NCBI GenBank assembly: GCA_025359355.1
Contig: JANYGR010000157.1
Coordinates: 1 to 22,096, forward strand
Reading direction: 5' to 3'
From: Bacteroidota bacterium
Lineage (GTDB): Bacteria > Bacteroidota > Bacteroidia > B-17B0 > Aurantibacillaceae
Length of the DNA: 22,096 nucleotides
In this document: positions 1 through 7,904 of the stretch, in pieces
Layout: every line of letters begins with the position of its first letter
Position numbering within the stretch: the first letter of the stretch is position 1
The notes under the pieces: generated by a model
What the model was told of the DNA's origin: nothing
The model's input: the letters and a program-made list of their open reading frames with translations, nothing else
Database searches by the model: none
Program-made: the position numbers and the translations under genes

Positions 1-539
1 GTTTTAACTGATTCGTAATGATGATCGCCGTCGATAAAAATAACGTCAAATTTTTTATTCAATGCAGCAAAATCGTAGATTAAGGAATTCCCTTCTAAAT
101 GAATGATGCTTGGATTTTTTTTAGAAAAGTAGCCGTGTAAATCCGCATACTTTTCATCAAACCCAAAGGCTAATAATTCTTTTTTTGATAAACTCAACGT
201 GTAACATTCTTTAGCATAAGGCGCTACATTAGTTACACTCTCGCCTCTCCAAGTGCCAATTTCAAAATACGAAGCGTTTTCGAAGCGCTTACTCATACTC
301 TGTAATAAGGCGATATCAGTAGGTAAAGAACCGCCCTCTAAAACAGCAAAACAATTTAAGGTTGCTTTAAAATTTGGAATGAGCTCATCAATTTCTACAA
401 CAGGCAAAGCGTCTATGTTATTGTAATGTTTATGGATGTAATTTTTCCAAACTAGATCATTATCCAAAATAGTATTAAGTAACCACGGGTTTTTAATGAT
501 CTCGAAAACAGCTTTGAATGTTTTTTTTATTTTTTTCAT
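1..539 (-). CDS. class I SAM-dependent methyltransferase, partial (C-terminus outside window)
   Basis: Reading the minus strand from the ATG at 539-537 gives 179 open codons that run off the left edge of the window, so the C-terminus is missing. Around residues 91-101 the protein reads YFEIGTWRGES, a motif-I-type glycine loop that binds S-adenosylmethionine. Around residues 166-178 it reads DVIFIDGDHHYESV, the strand and acidic loop typical of the Methyltransf_24 group of class I methyltransferases. It probably methylates a sugar or other small acceptor. It begins one base after the stop codon of the flippase gene, so it should be cotranscribed with the glycosyltransferase and flippase, which favours a role in modifying a surface glycan. 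The substrate cannot be told from sequence. The family call is firm; the pathway is inferred from the neighbours. Confidence 0.85.
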   Translation of the reverse strand, partial: MKKIKKTFKAVFEIIKNPWLLNTILDNDLVWKNYIHKHYNNIDALPVVEIDELIPNFKATLNCFAVLEGGSLPTDIALLQSMSKRFENASYFEIGTWRGESVTNVAPYAKECYTLSLSKKELLAFGFDEKYADLHGYFSKKNPSIIHLEGNSLIYDFAALNKKFDVIFIDGDHHYESVK

Positions 540-540
540 A

Positions 541-1779
541 TTAAATAGTATTGTTTTTGATGAGATACATATTTTTTCTAATCTCAAATAAATCTTTGAT
601 GGTAAAGTGATGTTTACGCATAAACACAATTAATAAAATCATGGAGGTAATAAAATAAGAGATACTCGAAACATAACAAGCACCTATCACACTGTAATTA
701 GAAATCAATGTATAACCCAAACTAATAGTGGTTATAAACCCGCATAGGTTAGCTAATGCAATGGTTTTTTGCTGACCAATGCCTGAATAATAATGCACAA
801 TAATGGACGAGAAACTCACGCATAAAATACCTGGAGAAAGCAATAACATAATATGTTTGGTTTCAGCAAAATCATCTCCTAATAAAAATACAAAAAATGC
901 ATCTGGTATAAAATACAAAACCAGTACGCATACAATGCTTAATAAAAAACATAATTTGGCAAGCACAAAGGTAATGTGTTTATTTTCTTCGTTTTGTTTG
1001 GAATTAGCAACGTGCGTTAAAATAATAGGCGTCACGCTACCGCTAATCAGCCATACCGACTCAATAAGCGAGGTAGCACTTGAATAAACCCCCACTAATA
1101 AATTAGTGCTTAATAAATAATAATTATAACGATTGCTTAGCATATGTGTTAATGCTGCAAATTGATTATAAAATCCATTCGTGAAAATTTGTTTCACTAA
1201 AAACACTTCTTGTTTAATAGGACTTCGATACTCCTTAAAAATGTAAACAGAAGAAACGATGGCGGGTGGCACAAAAGAAATGTACATAGAAATAATATAG
1301 CTTGTAACTGATTTTTGTTGTAACACAAAAACAAAAATCAATAAACTAAGTAATAAAATCAAGGGTTGTGAAGCACTTAACCAATTATATAATTTAATTT
1401 TCTCCTTCCCTAAAATAAATACCAAATGAAACGAATGTAAAATGATAATGAATGATAATATAAACAAATGAAACCAATTTCCTCCCATTCGCACATTAAA
1501 CAGGTAAAAGAACACGCTTAGCACTAACGTGCATACAGCAACCCATAAAAAACCAAACTTATATAATTTTTTAAAAGAAAATTTTGGAATGAAATGCACC
1601 AAAGTATAGCCAGTATAAATTTCATTAACAATTTGAATGATGGCAATATTTAAAACAAACAGGGTGATTTCGCCACGGATTTCTCCACCCAAAACTTTGG
1701 ACGTAATTAATAAAATAGCAAAATTGATGAAAGCCGTGCTACCTTTGGAAAACAGAGTATGTGTAATTTTTTTAAGCAA
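541..1779 (-). CDS. polysaccharide flippase-like membrane protein (Wzx/MATE-like)
   Basis: This 412-residue protein is almost entirely hydrophobic, with about 12 predicted membrane segments. The N-terminal pattern, a short basic stretch followed by SKGSTAFINFAILLITSKVLG and then GEIRGEITLF, is that of O-antigen and exopolysaccharide flippases, where the first helices carry a conserved G and the first loop a G-x-x-x-R-G-like element. The length fits the family (about 400-480). Such proteins move undecaprenyl-linked oligosaccharide across the inner membrane. The start overlaps the end of the upstream glycosyltransferase gene by 8 bases and its stop lies one base from the methyltransferase start, so translation is probably coupled. 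The glycan is unknown. A general MATE/MOP superfamily transporter is the alternative, but the gene context favours glycan export. Confidence 0.82.
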   Translation of the reverse strand: MLKKITHTLFSKGSTAFINFAILLITSKVLGGEIRGEITLFVLNIAIIQIVNEIYTGYTLVHFIPKFSFKKLYKFGFLWVAVCTLVLSVFFYLFNVRMGGNWFHLFILSFIIILHSFHLVFILGKEKIKLYNWLSASQPLILLLSLLIFVFVLQQKSVTSYIISMYISFVPPAIVSSVYIFKEYRSPIKQEVFLVKQIFTNGFYNQFAALTHMLSNRYNYYLLSTNLLVGVYSSATSLIESVWLISGSVTPIILTHVANSKQNEENKHITFVLAKLCFLLSIVCVLVLYFIPDAFFVFLLGDDFAETKHIMLLLSPGILCVSFSSIIVHYYSGIGQQKTIALANLCGFITTISLGYTLISNYSVIGACYVSSISYFITSMILLIVFMRKHHFTIKDLFEIRKNMYLIKNNTI

Positions 1780-3055
1780 GCGCTAATTGATATAAATTTG
1801 TTAGTTTATGATTAATCACTTGTTTACTAAAATGAGTTACTGCAAATTCTCTGATCAATGCAGCGTTATACTGTTGTTTTGTTTGAGCAAATGTAAGAAA
1901 GGATTCTGTTAATTGAATTTCATTTTTTGGATCAACAACAATACCTAAGTCTGATGTCATATAATCAGCTATACCTCCAACATTACTAGTAATGGCAGGC
2001 TTTCCGCAAGCAAAGCATTCTGGTATTACCAAACAAAACGTTTCGTAATTACTAAACATCACTAAGGCATCGTGCTTATTAATAGCCTGCACTAAATCAT
2101 TCCCCATTAAGCGACCTAAAAACGTAACGTTGTTGTTTATTCTTAACTGATTCGTTAGAGCTTGTAAATTGGCCTTATTGGGCGCTTCGCCCACTATACT
2201 TAAATGTAGAGTAGTATTAGTTTTAAATGCCGAAGCAAAGGCGGAAATAATTCCTGTTACATTTTTTTGAGCTTCATCAAGCGATGATATATGAATAAAG
2301 CGAGTTGCTTCCTGTTCATTGCTATCAGTAGTAGAAAATAATTTTGTGTCAATCACATTTGGTACCACATGATAATTCCCATGCAAATTGTGGCTTTTCA
2401 TCATTCGGGTTAAATAATCACTAACGGTAATAATAGTGTGCGCTTTATTTATAATTTGCTTCGTATAGTACTTGATGATGAACCCTTTATAACTGCCGTC
2501 TTCAGGGGAATATCCTGTCCAATGTTCTGTGATAAACAAAGGACATTTTAATGTTTTAATCAATTGTAATGTAGGAATACAGGCAGGGAAAATAGCATTC
2601 AAATGAATGATATCAATGGCTTGTTTTTGTTGAGCAATTTCAACACACTTTAATAAATACTTACTATACGTATTTAATTTTTTAAACTCTTTAACAATCG
2701 GAATAATCGATGAAATTTTAGGATACAATAAAATAACTTCTGTGAGATTACCTGCTTCTGTGATCGTTACAGTTTCTTTTGATACTAAAGAACTTGACTT
2801 TGCAAATACAACCGTTACTTTATGAGTTAATGCAACGCATTCGGCATGACGCTTAATAAAAATGCCATTAGTAGGATTGTCGATATGGGGATACCACGAA
2901 CAAATAAAAAGAATATGAGGTGTGTGTTGCAGAATAAAAATGGTTGTATTTGTAAATTTAAAAAAAATAGTGAAATCCTTTATGTCATTTTGTTTAATAA
3001 AACAACAGTATTTGTTTAGTAACGTATTGAATAAAAGTAATTCCACTCGTAACAA
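1772..3055 (-). CDS. GT4-family glycosyltransferase (start uncertain, no ATG available)
   Basis: A GT-B-fold transferase of family GT4. The Rossmann start HILFICSWYPHIDNPTNGIF is near residues 47-66. NGIFIKRHAE is the N-terminal acceptor/donor loop, and ETFCLVIPE at 338-346 is the EX7E motif that binds the nucleotide sugar in retaining GT4 enzymes. GKPAITSNVGGI follows at 351-362. It probably adds a sugar to a lipid-linked glycan on the cytoplasmic face. The given end at 3055 is a TTG codon; the frame has no ATG before the catalytic core, and this start would overlap the preceding DUF2752 gene by 62 bases. An ATT at 2968-2966, preceded at 7 bases by AAGGA (2980-2976), or a CTG at 2932-2930, would give a more family-like N-terminus. 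Overlaps the flippase start by 8 bases. Family certain, start not. Confidence 0.88.
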   Translation of the reverse strand: MLRVELLLFNTLLNKYCCFIKQNDIKDFTIFFKFTNTTIFILQHTPHILFICSWYPHIDNPTNGIFIKRHAECVALTHKVTVVFAKSSSLVSKETVTITEAGNLTEVILLYPKISSIIPIVKEFKKLNTYSKYLLKCVEIAQQKQAIDIIHLNAIFPACIPTLQLIKTLKCPLFITEHWTGYSPEDGSYKGFIIKYYTKQIINKAHTIITVSDYLTRMMKSHNLHGNYHVVPNVIDTKLFSTTDSNEQEATRFIHISSLDEAQKNVTGIISAFASAFKTNTTLHLSIVGEAPNKANLQALTNQLRINNNVTFLGRLMGNDLVQAINKHDALVMFSNYETFCLVIPECFACGKPAITSNVGGIADYMTSDLGIVVDPKNEIQLTESFLTFAQTKQQYNAALIREFAVTHFSKQVINHKLTNLYQLALA

Positions 3056-3290
3056 TAAAACACCACATCACCCATTTACCACCATTATCATACTTTTTAA
3101 TCAATTGGAGAATGAGTATAGCGATTGTAATTATAAAAGGAATTAATGCGGCATGATAGCTTAAAGATTCTATTAAATTTCCTTTTAATAAAGAAATAAA
3201 AGCGCGTTGAGAACCACAGCCAGGGCAATCTAACCCAAAATTGGATTTGATGGGGCAGGCTAATAAATGATGTTCGAGCCAATCGATCAT
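2994..3290 (-). CDS. DUF2752 family small membrane protein
   Basis: A 98-residue protein with the DUF2752 signature: a cysteine-rich start ending in LDCPGCGSQRAFISLLKGN (about residues 20-38), followed by two hydrophobic segments (about 45-65 and 73-90). The CPGCGxxRA motif resembles a metal- or disulfide-forming site, but no function has been established for the family. It begins 15 bases after the stop of the CCC-motif gene and its 3' end overlaps the longest reading of the glycosyltransferase gene. To my knowledge DUF2752 and TM2/DUF4190-type small membrane proteins often occur side by side in Bacteroidota, so this pair may be a unit of its own that happens to share a transcript with the glycan genes. 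Confidence 0.85.
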   Translation of the reverse strand: MIDWLEHHLLACPIKSNFGLDCPGCGSQRAFISLLKGNLIESLSYHAALIPFIITIAILILQLIKKYDNGGKWVMWCFIVTSGITFIQYVTKQILLFY

Positions 3291-3305
3291 GTGTTTAAAA
3301 AACCA

Positions 3306-3707
3306 TCAATGACCTAATTTACCCCAAGGCATTGATGACGCAGCCGCTCCAAATATTGTACCTACAGCAATAACGTAAATAATCCAATATATTACTGCTA
3401 ACGAAGATAAAATAGTCCCAATAATAGCACATATTTTCCCAGCTTTTAAATTATTATAAGAACTCAAACTATAGTTATTTGGATTTTGCATAAAAACAGC
3501 ATTCGATTTGCCAGCAATAACAATTGAAATAATTCCCATTACTAATCCTGGTAAACCTAAACAAAAACAAAATACGATAGATAAAATTCCTAATACTAAA
3601 ACCGCAGCTGAATTCGGAATAGGCATTTGCCCGAATTGATTGTTAAATTGTTGATTCACATTTTGCCCTTGATTAGGCGCTTGATTTGATACATTATTAT
3701 CTTCCAT
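3306..3707 (-). CDS. CCC-motif / DUF4190-like membrane protein
   Basis: A 133-residue protein with a Q/N-rich, disordered N-terminus (about residues 1-32), then a hydrophobic hairpin LGILSIVFCFCLGLPGLVMGIISIVIAG (about 39-66), a polar loop with NPNNYS, and a second pair beginning LKAGKICAIIGTILSSLAVIYWI (about 87-109). The small-residue and cysteine pattern (CFC...; KIC) matches proteins annotated in Bacteroidota as CCC-motif membrane proteins, related to DUF4190 and the interferon-induced CD225-like fold. Such proteins have no known biochemical activity. It is the first gene of the minus-strand cluster, so its promoter should lie within 3708-4004. The family assignment is from pattern recognition only. 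Confidence 0.75.
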   Translation of the reverse strand: MEDNNVSNQAPNQGQNVNQQFNNQFGQMPIPNSAAVLVLGILSIVFCFCLGLPGLVMGIISIVIAGKSNAVFMQNPNNYSLSSYNNLKAGKICAIIGTILSSLAVIYWIIYVIAVGTIFGAAASSMPWGKLGH

Positions 3708-4004
3708 ACGTTTTTAATTTTTAGCTAATATAAAAAAAATACGCTTATACCATCTGGTTAAAAAAAAGTTACATGAATTTTTAAACCGCAAAATAGTTCG
3801 TAAATAACACTTAAAAACTAAAACTTTTAGTAACTATTACCGTACAACTCATTAAATAAAATAATCACTTAATACCCTTCGTCTAAAAACATCACTAAAA
3901 ACAGGGCTAGCATTAAAGATTTACTTCGAACATTTAATCAACTTAAATTTAAAAAAACAGAAAAACAATGACACATTTAATTAACTCTTCAAAACATTTC
4001 CGCC
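3708..4004. promoter_or_regulatory. divergent intergenic region with a perfect 15-base palindrome
   Basis: These 297 bases separate the minus-strand membrane/glycan cluster from the plus-strand PKD-protein gene and must hold both promoters. I see no exact TAnnTTTG element on either strand. The clearest structure is a perfect palindrome at 3817-3831, ACTAAAA-C-TTTTAGT, which could be an operator for a dimeric regulator; it is AT-only apart from three bases, so chance is not excluded. No coding frame of note is seen, apart from a short one starting at 3968 that overlaps the next gene. Confidence 0.4.
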
Positions 4005-7000
4005 ATGAAAACAATTACCTACAACTCAATTGTGCTGGCCGCACTCTTATCTATAGCGGCCAAAGCGCAGACCAACAATTCATCTTATACGATTGATAGT
4101 TTGGCAAATTTTAATCAAACAGAATGGACCAATTTTTACTTTTCGCATCATACAAACCCTGCCGAATTACCTGAATTCATTGAGGCTCACAAGCGTGATT
4201 ACATTCACGCCACCTATTTTGTCTCAGCACAAAAATTAGCAAGTCAACCAAATACCCCTCAACAAGCCTGTACAAATATTGATTTTGAAAATGGCAGCCT
4301 TAGTGGTTGGACGTCATCAACAGGTTACAATCCTATATACAATCCAGCTGGATGTTGCTTAACAACCGGAGGCGCACAAGTTATAACTAGTGGGGCAGCC
4401 TTAGATGGTTGCGGAGGTTTTCCCGTTGTAGCTCCAGGAGGGAATTTTTCTGTACAATTAGGAGATAATAATGTTGGTGGTATTGCAGATAGATTGGAAC
4501 AAACCTTTAATGTTACTTCTGCAAACGCTAACTTTACTTATAAATATGCAGTTGTATTACAAGATGCGGGACATGCTATTGCAGACCAACCGAGCTTTCA
4601 AATAGAAATGTTAGACTCAAGCAATACTCAAATTCCTTGTACCTTTTATAATGTTGCTGCTGGTCAAAATATCCCCGGTTTTCTTTCATCTACTAATTGC
4701 GCAAGCGTGGTGTACAAGCCATGGTCGAGCGTTAGTGTTGATTTAACCAGCTATATCGGACAAAATGTAACTATTCGTTTTACAACTTACGATTGTTCGT
4801 TAGGCGGTCATTATGCTTATGCTTATATCGATGGGAATTGTTCAAATTTCAATATTACTCAAAGTGCGAATTTATGCGAAGGCTCTTCCATACAATTACT
4901 TGCACCTGCTGGCTTTGCAACTTATAATTGGACATTGCCAAATAACAATACTACTACTGGGCAAACACTAACAACGGGCTTAGCTGGTGTATATACTTTA
5001 AATTTAACAACTATGACGGGCTGTCCAGGCCCTACACTTACATATACCTTAGTAAGTTTTCCAAAACCGAACGCTTCTTTTACTCCTAACCAAACATCTG
5101 CTTGTTCTCATACAGTTGCATTTACAAACACAAGCAATATTAGCAGCGGAAGTATTACCTCAACCCTTTGGAGTTTTGGTGATGGAAACACATCCATTAA
5201 TACCAATACATTTAATAATTATGCTAGCACAGGAACTTTTTCTGTACAATTAATATGCTCTAGCAATATGGGATGTAAAGATACAGCTCTTCTACCTGTA
5301 ACCATCAATGCTTTACCTACAGCCATTTTTAATGCAAATTCAGCTTGTGCAAATTCTGTTACATCATTTACAAATAACTCAAGCGTTTCAAGCGGAAGTA
5401 TCATATCTACTAATTGGAGTTTTGGTGATGGCCTAACATCTATTGTTAATCAGCCTTCGCATCAATATGCTTCTGCGGGAAATTACTCCGTAACCTTAAC
5501 TATTACCACAAACAACAATTGCATTAATACCATTACTCAACCTGTAACCGTAAATCCTATTCCAAATGTGATGTTTACAGCTAATAGCGTTTGTCAAGGA
5601 AATGTAACAAACTACCTAAACAACTCAACCATTTTAAGTGGAAGTATTACTAACTATGTGTGGGACTATACAAACGACGGAACACCTGATAATACAACTC
5701 AAAATACAGCTACCACATTTGCCACCAGTGGAACTTATATTACACAATTAATGGCTATTAGTAATTTGAATTGTATGCAAAGTTTTACTCAGGTAGTAAA
5801 TGTCTATCCTAACCCAGTTGTACAATTTACCTCACAACCTGTTTGTTTTGGCGCTCCTATAGTTTTTACAAATTCATCGAGTATTAGTTCTGGCTTGATT
5901 TCCAGCTACACTTGGTCTTTTGGAGATGCTACTACTTCAACGATTGCCAATACTCAACATGTATATAATTCATACGGAAATTATAATGTACAATTAACCG
6001 CTATTAGTAATCATAATTGTAGTAGTACACTGTTACAAACAGCTATAGTTCACCCAAAACCAATTGTTCAATTTCAGTCAACCACAGCCTGTTTAAATCA
6101 GGCGACACAATTTAACAATCAAAGTAGTATTATCGCAGGAAGTATTATTAAATACCGTTGGGACTTTCAAAATAACAACTCAATAGATGACTCTACTTCA
6201 AACCCTAGTTATATCTATGGTTTAGCTGGCACTAATCAATGTCGATTAATTGCCATATCAAATAATAATTGTAGTAATCAAACTATTAATCCAGTAGTGA
6301 TTCATCAAAATCCTGTTGCACTTTTTTCTGCACCAAGCGCTTGCATGCCAAGTTCTACACAGTTTCAAAATCTATCAACTAGTAGTGATGGCTCAATTAC
6401 AAACTATAACTGGGATTTTAATGGTGATAATATCATTGATAATGTTCAACAAAATCCAACCTATAATTTTGCACAAACAGGTAATTATGGTGTGAAATTA
6501 GAAGTCCAAACACAATATGGTTGCTCTAATAGTATAATCAAATCGGCTTATGTCAATGCAACGCCGTCTGTGTTATTTGCTGCTCAACATAAAATAGGTT
6601 GTCCTAGCTTATGTGTCAATTTCGTAAATAATTGTAGTATTGGAAGCGGAAACATTGTAACTTATCAATGGATCTTTGGTGATATCAGCTCTCCTGATTA
6701 CACTCAAAACCCAACACACTGCTACGCTTCAGGAAATTACAACGTTACTTTAAAAGCAGTTTCTGATAGCGGTTGTGTGGCAAGCTCGATGCAACCAAAT
6801 TTTGTAACGGTATATCCAACGCCTATTGCTAATTTTAATGTAACACCATCTGTTATTGAAATTACAGAGCCATTAGTTGAAGTTGAAGATAAATCAACCG
6901 GAGCAACGGCTGTAAATTATATATTTAGTGACGGAACACTTAAAAACACTGCCAATTTTACACACCTATTTACAACCGACGTGGCAAAAACAGTATTTAT

Positions 7001-7355
7001 CATGCAAAAGGTAATTAATTCGTATGGCTGTAGAGATTCTATTGTGAAACAAGTGGATATTAAACCCGCTTACGTATTATATATTCCAAATGCCTTTACA
7101 CCTAATAGTGATGGATTAAACGATGGATTCAAAGCCTTAGGTATTGGCATAGCTCAATTCAAATTACAAATTTTTGATAGATGGGGCGTTCTTATTTTTG
7201 AAAGCGATGATATTAATAGAGCTTGGGACGGCAGCGTAAATGGAAAAGGGGATTATGACTCTACAAAAGATGATGTATATGTTTGGAAAGCTGAAGTAAC
7301 AGATGTTTTAAAACAACATCACGATTTAATAGGGCATGTAACCTTAGTAAAATAA
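4005..7355 (+). CDS. secreted PKD-repeat protein with type IX secretion (type B, CHU_C) sorting domain
   Basis: A 1116-residue exported protein. Residues 1-22 are a Sec signal peptide ending in AKAQ. Residues about 89-283 form a jelly-roll/MAM-like region starting DFENGSLSGWTSSTGYNP and ending with a YAYIDGNC strand. An Ig-like segment with two cysteines follows to about 352. Seven PKD domains of about 84 residues (about 353-937) show W-S-F-G-D or W-D-F cores; an eighth, degenerate one (about 938-1020) has FSDGT in place of the core. The C-terminus (about 1022-1116) is the gliding-motility-associated CHU_C domain: PNAFTPNSDGLNDGF, FDRWG and AWDG, ending in VTLVK. This sends the protein through the type IX system and can anchor it at the surface. 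It is probably an adhesin or structural surface protein; no catalytic domain is visible. The chosen ATG gives the signal peptide directly. Confidence 0.93.
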   Translation: MKTITYNSIVLAALLSIAAKAQTNNSSYTIDSLANFNQTEWTNFYFSHHTNPAELPEFIEAHKRDYIHATYFVSAQKLASQPNTPQQACTNIDFENGSLSGWTSSTGYNPIYNPAGCCLTTGGAQVITSGAALDGCGGFPVVAPGGNFSVQLGDNNVGGIADRLEQTFNVTSANANFTYKYAVVLQDAGHAIADQPSFQIEMLDSSNTQIPCTFYNVAAGQNIPGFLSSTNCASVVYKPWSSVSVDLTSYIGQNVTIRFTTYDCSLGGHYAYAYIDGNCSNFNITQSANLCEGSSIQLLAPAGFATYNWTLPNNNTTTGQTLTTGLAGVYTLNLTTMTGCPGPTLTYTLVSFPKPNASFTPNQTSACSHTVAFTNTSNISSGSITSTLWSFGDGNTSINTNTFNNYASTGTFSVQLICSSNMGCKDTALLPVTINALPTAIFNANSACANSVTSFTNNSSVSSGSIISTNWSFGDGLTSIVNQPSHQYASAGNYSVTLTITTNNNCINTITQPVTVNPIPNVMFTANSVCQGNVTNYLNNSTILSGSITNYVWDYTNDGTPDNTTQNTATTFATSGTYITQLMAISNLNCMQSFTQVVNVYPNPVVQFTSQPVCFGAPIVFTNSSSISSGLISSYTWSFGDATTSTIANTQHVYNSYGNYNVQLTAISNHNCSSTLLQTAIVHPKPIVQFQSTTACLNQATQFNNQSSIIAGSIIKYRWDFQNNNSIDDSTSNPSYIYGLAGTNQCRLIAISNNNCSNQTINPVVIHQNPVALFSAPSACMPSSTQFQNLSTSSDGSITNYNWDFNGDNIIDNVQQNPTYNFAQTGNYGVKLEVQTQYGCSNSIIKSAYVNATPSVLFAAQHKIGCPSLCVNFVNNCSIGSGNIVTYQWIFGDISSPDYTQNPTHCYASGNYNVTLKAVSDSGCVASSMQPNFVTVYPTPIANFNVTPSVIEITEPLVEVEDKSTGATAVNYIFSDGTLKNTANFTHLFTTDVAKTVFIMQKVINSYGCRDSIVKQVDIKPAYVLYIPNAFTPNSDGLNDGFKALGIGIAQFKLQIFDRWGVLIFESDDINRAWDGSVNGKGDYDSTKDDVYVWKAEVTDVLKQHHDLIGHVTLVK
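5061..7067 (+). repeat. tandem PKD-domain coding repeats (seven plus one degenerate)
   Basis: Within the PKD-protein gene, a unit of about 84 codons recurs with starts near 5061, 5313, 5559, 5811, 6055, 6310, 6561 and 6820. The first seven repeats each have an early cysteine (for example SAC, SVC, PVC) and a late one just before the last strand (MGC, NNC, LNC, HNC, YGC, SGC). The eighth keeps only the late cysteine and lacks the W-x-F-G-D core. The copies are diverged at DNA level, so this is an old protein-level expansion and not a recent DNA duplication. Confidence 0.85.
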
Positions 7356-7478
7356 TGTCAAAAAGACGTGAAAACTATTTGGCTTAGATATTGAGTTTAT
7401 TAAGCGGAAAATAATTAATTTCATATCATTAATAAAACACAGTCAATTCAGTAAATAACAATCTAAACAAACAAAAAA

Positions 7479-7796
7479 ATGGCATTAGAAATAACAGACG
7501 CTAATTTTGAAGAATTAGTATTAAAATCAGACAAACCTGTATTAGTAGATTTTTGGGCAGAATGGTGTGGTCCTTGTCGCATGGTAGGCCCAGTAGTAGA
7601 AGAGTTATCAAAAGATTACGATGGCAAAGCCGTTGTAGGTAAAGTAAATGTAGATAACAACTCTGGCATCTCTTCAAAATATGGTATCAGAAATATTCCA
7701 ACTATTTTGTTTTTCAAAAATGGTGAAGTTGTAGAAAAACACGTAGGTGTAGCTGCTAAAAATGTATTAGCTGAAAAATTAAACACTCACATGTAA
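7479..7796 (+). CDS. trxA: thioredoxin
   Basis: A 105-residue cytoplasmic dithiol-disulfide reductase of the usual thioredoxin length. The active site WCGPC is at residues 29-33 (Cys30, Cys33), the buried Asp of DFWAEW is residue 24, and the cis-proline is in NIPTILFF at residue 74. It reduces disulfides in enzymes such as ribonucleotide reductase and is itself reduced by thioredoxin reductase. It has no signal peptide, so it is the cytoplasmic form. The start follows an A-rich leader (ACAAACAAAAAA) and has no Shine-Dalgarno sequence, typical of strongly expressed Bacteroidota genes. The gene stands alone: 123 bases after the PKD-protein gene and just before a strong terminator. No promoter consensus could be pinned down in the upstream gap. 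Confidence 0.97.
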   Translation: MALEITDANFEELVLKSDKPVLVDFWAEWCGPCRMVGPVVEELSKDYDGKAVVGKVNVDNNSGISSKYGIRNIPTILFFKNGEVVEKHVGVAAKNVLAEKLNTHM

Positions 7797-7809
7797 TTTT
7801 TAATTTTAT

Positions 7810-7848
7810 AAAAAAGCCCGAAGAGTATCATACTCTTCGGGCTTTTTT
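7810..7848. terminator. perfect bidirectional intrinsic terminator
   Basis: A 39-base perfect palindrome centred on C7829: the stem runs AAAAAAGCCCGAAGAGTAT against its exact complement, with a GC-rich core (GCCCGAAGAG) and A/T tracts at both edges. It gives a hairpin plus U-tract on either strand, so it can end trxA transcription from the left and the macroglobulin/barrel transcript from the right. Its right edge directly abuts repeat copy A (7849). Confidence 0.95.
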
Positions 7849-7886
7849 TATTTCCCTACACTTACTCTGATTCCTTCGCTATGACT
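7849..7886 (-). repeat. 38-base direct repeat, copy A (duplicate of macroglobulin gene 3' end)
   Basis: Identical over 38 bases to 8715-8752. On the minus strand copy B encodes the last 12 residues of the macroglobulin (SHSEGIRVSVGK). In copy A the same codons are followed in frame by TAA (7850-7848) at the base of the terminator. Copy A lies 18 bases beyond the stop of the barrel gene and is not part of any longer open frame, so it looks like an orphan gene end. Confidence 0.95.
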
Positions 7887-7904
7887 TGAAAGGAAAAGGA
7901 CTCA

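Noticed and set aside
803..1087. 94-codon plus-strand frame inside the flippase gene
   Set aside because: Antisense to the membrane segments of the flippase, with no domain or leader.
4005..7355. PKD-protein as a secreted protease or chitinase
   Set aside because: PKD arrays often accompany such enzymes, but no catalytic motif is visible; the N-terminal part looks like a binding jelly-roll.
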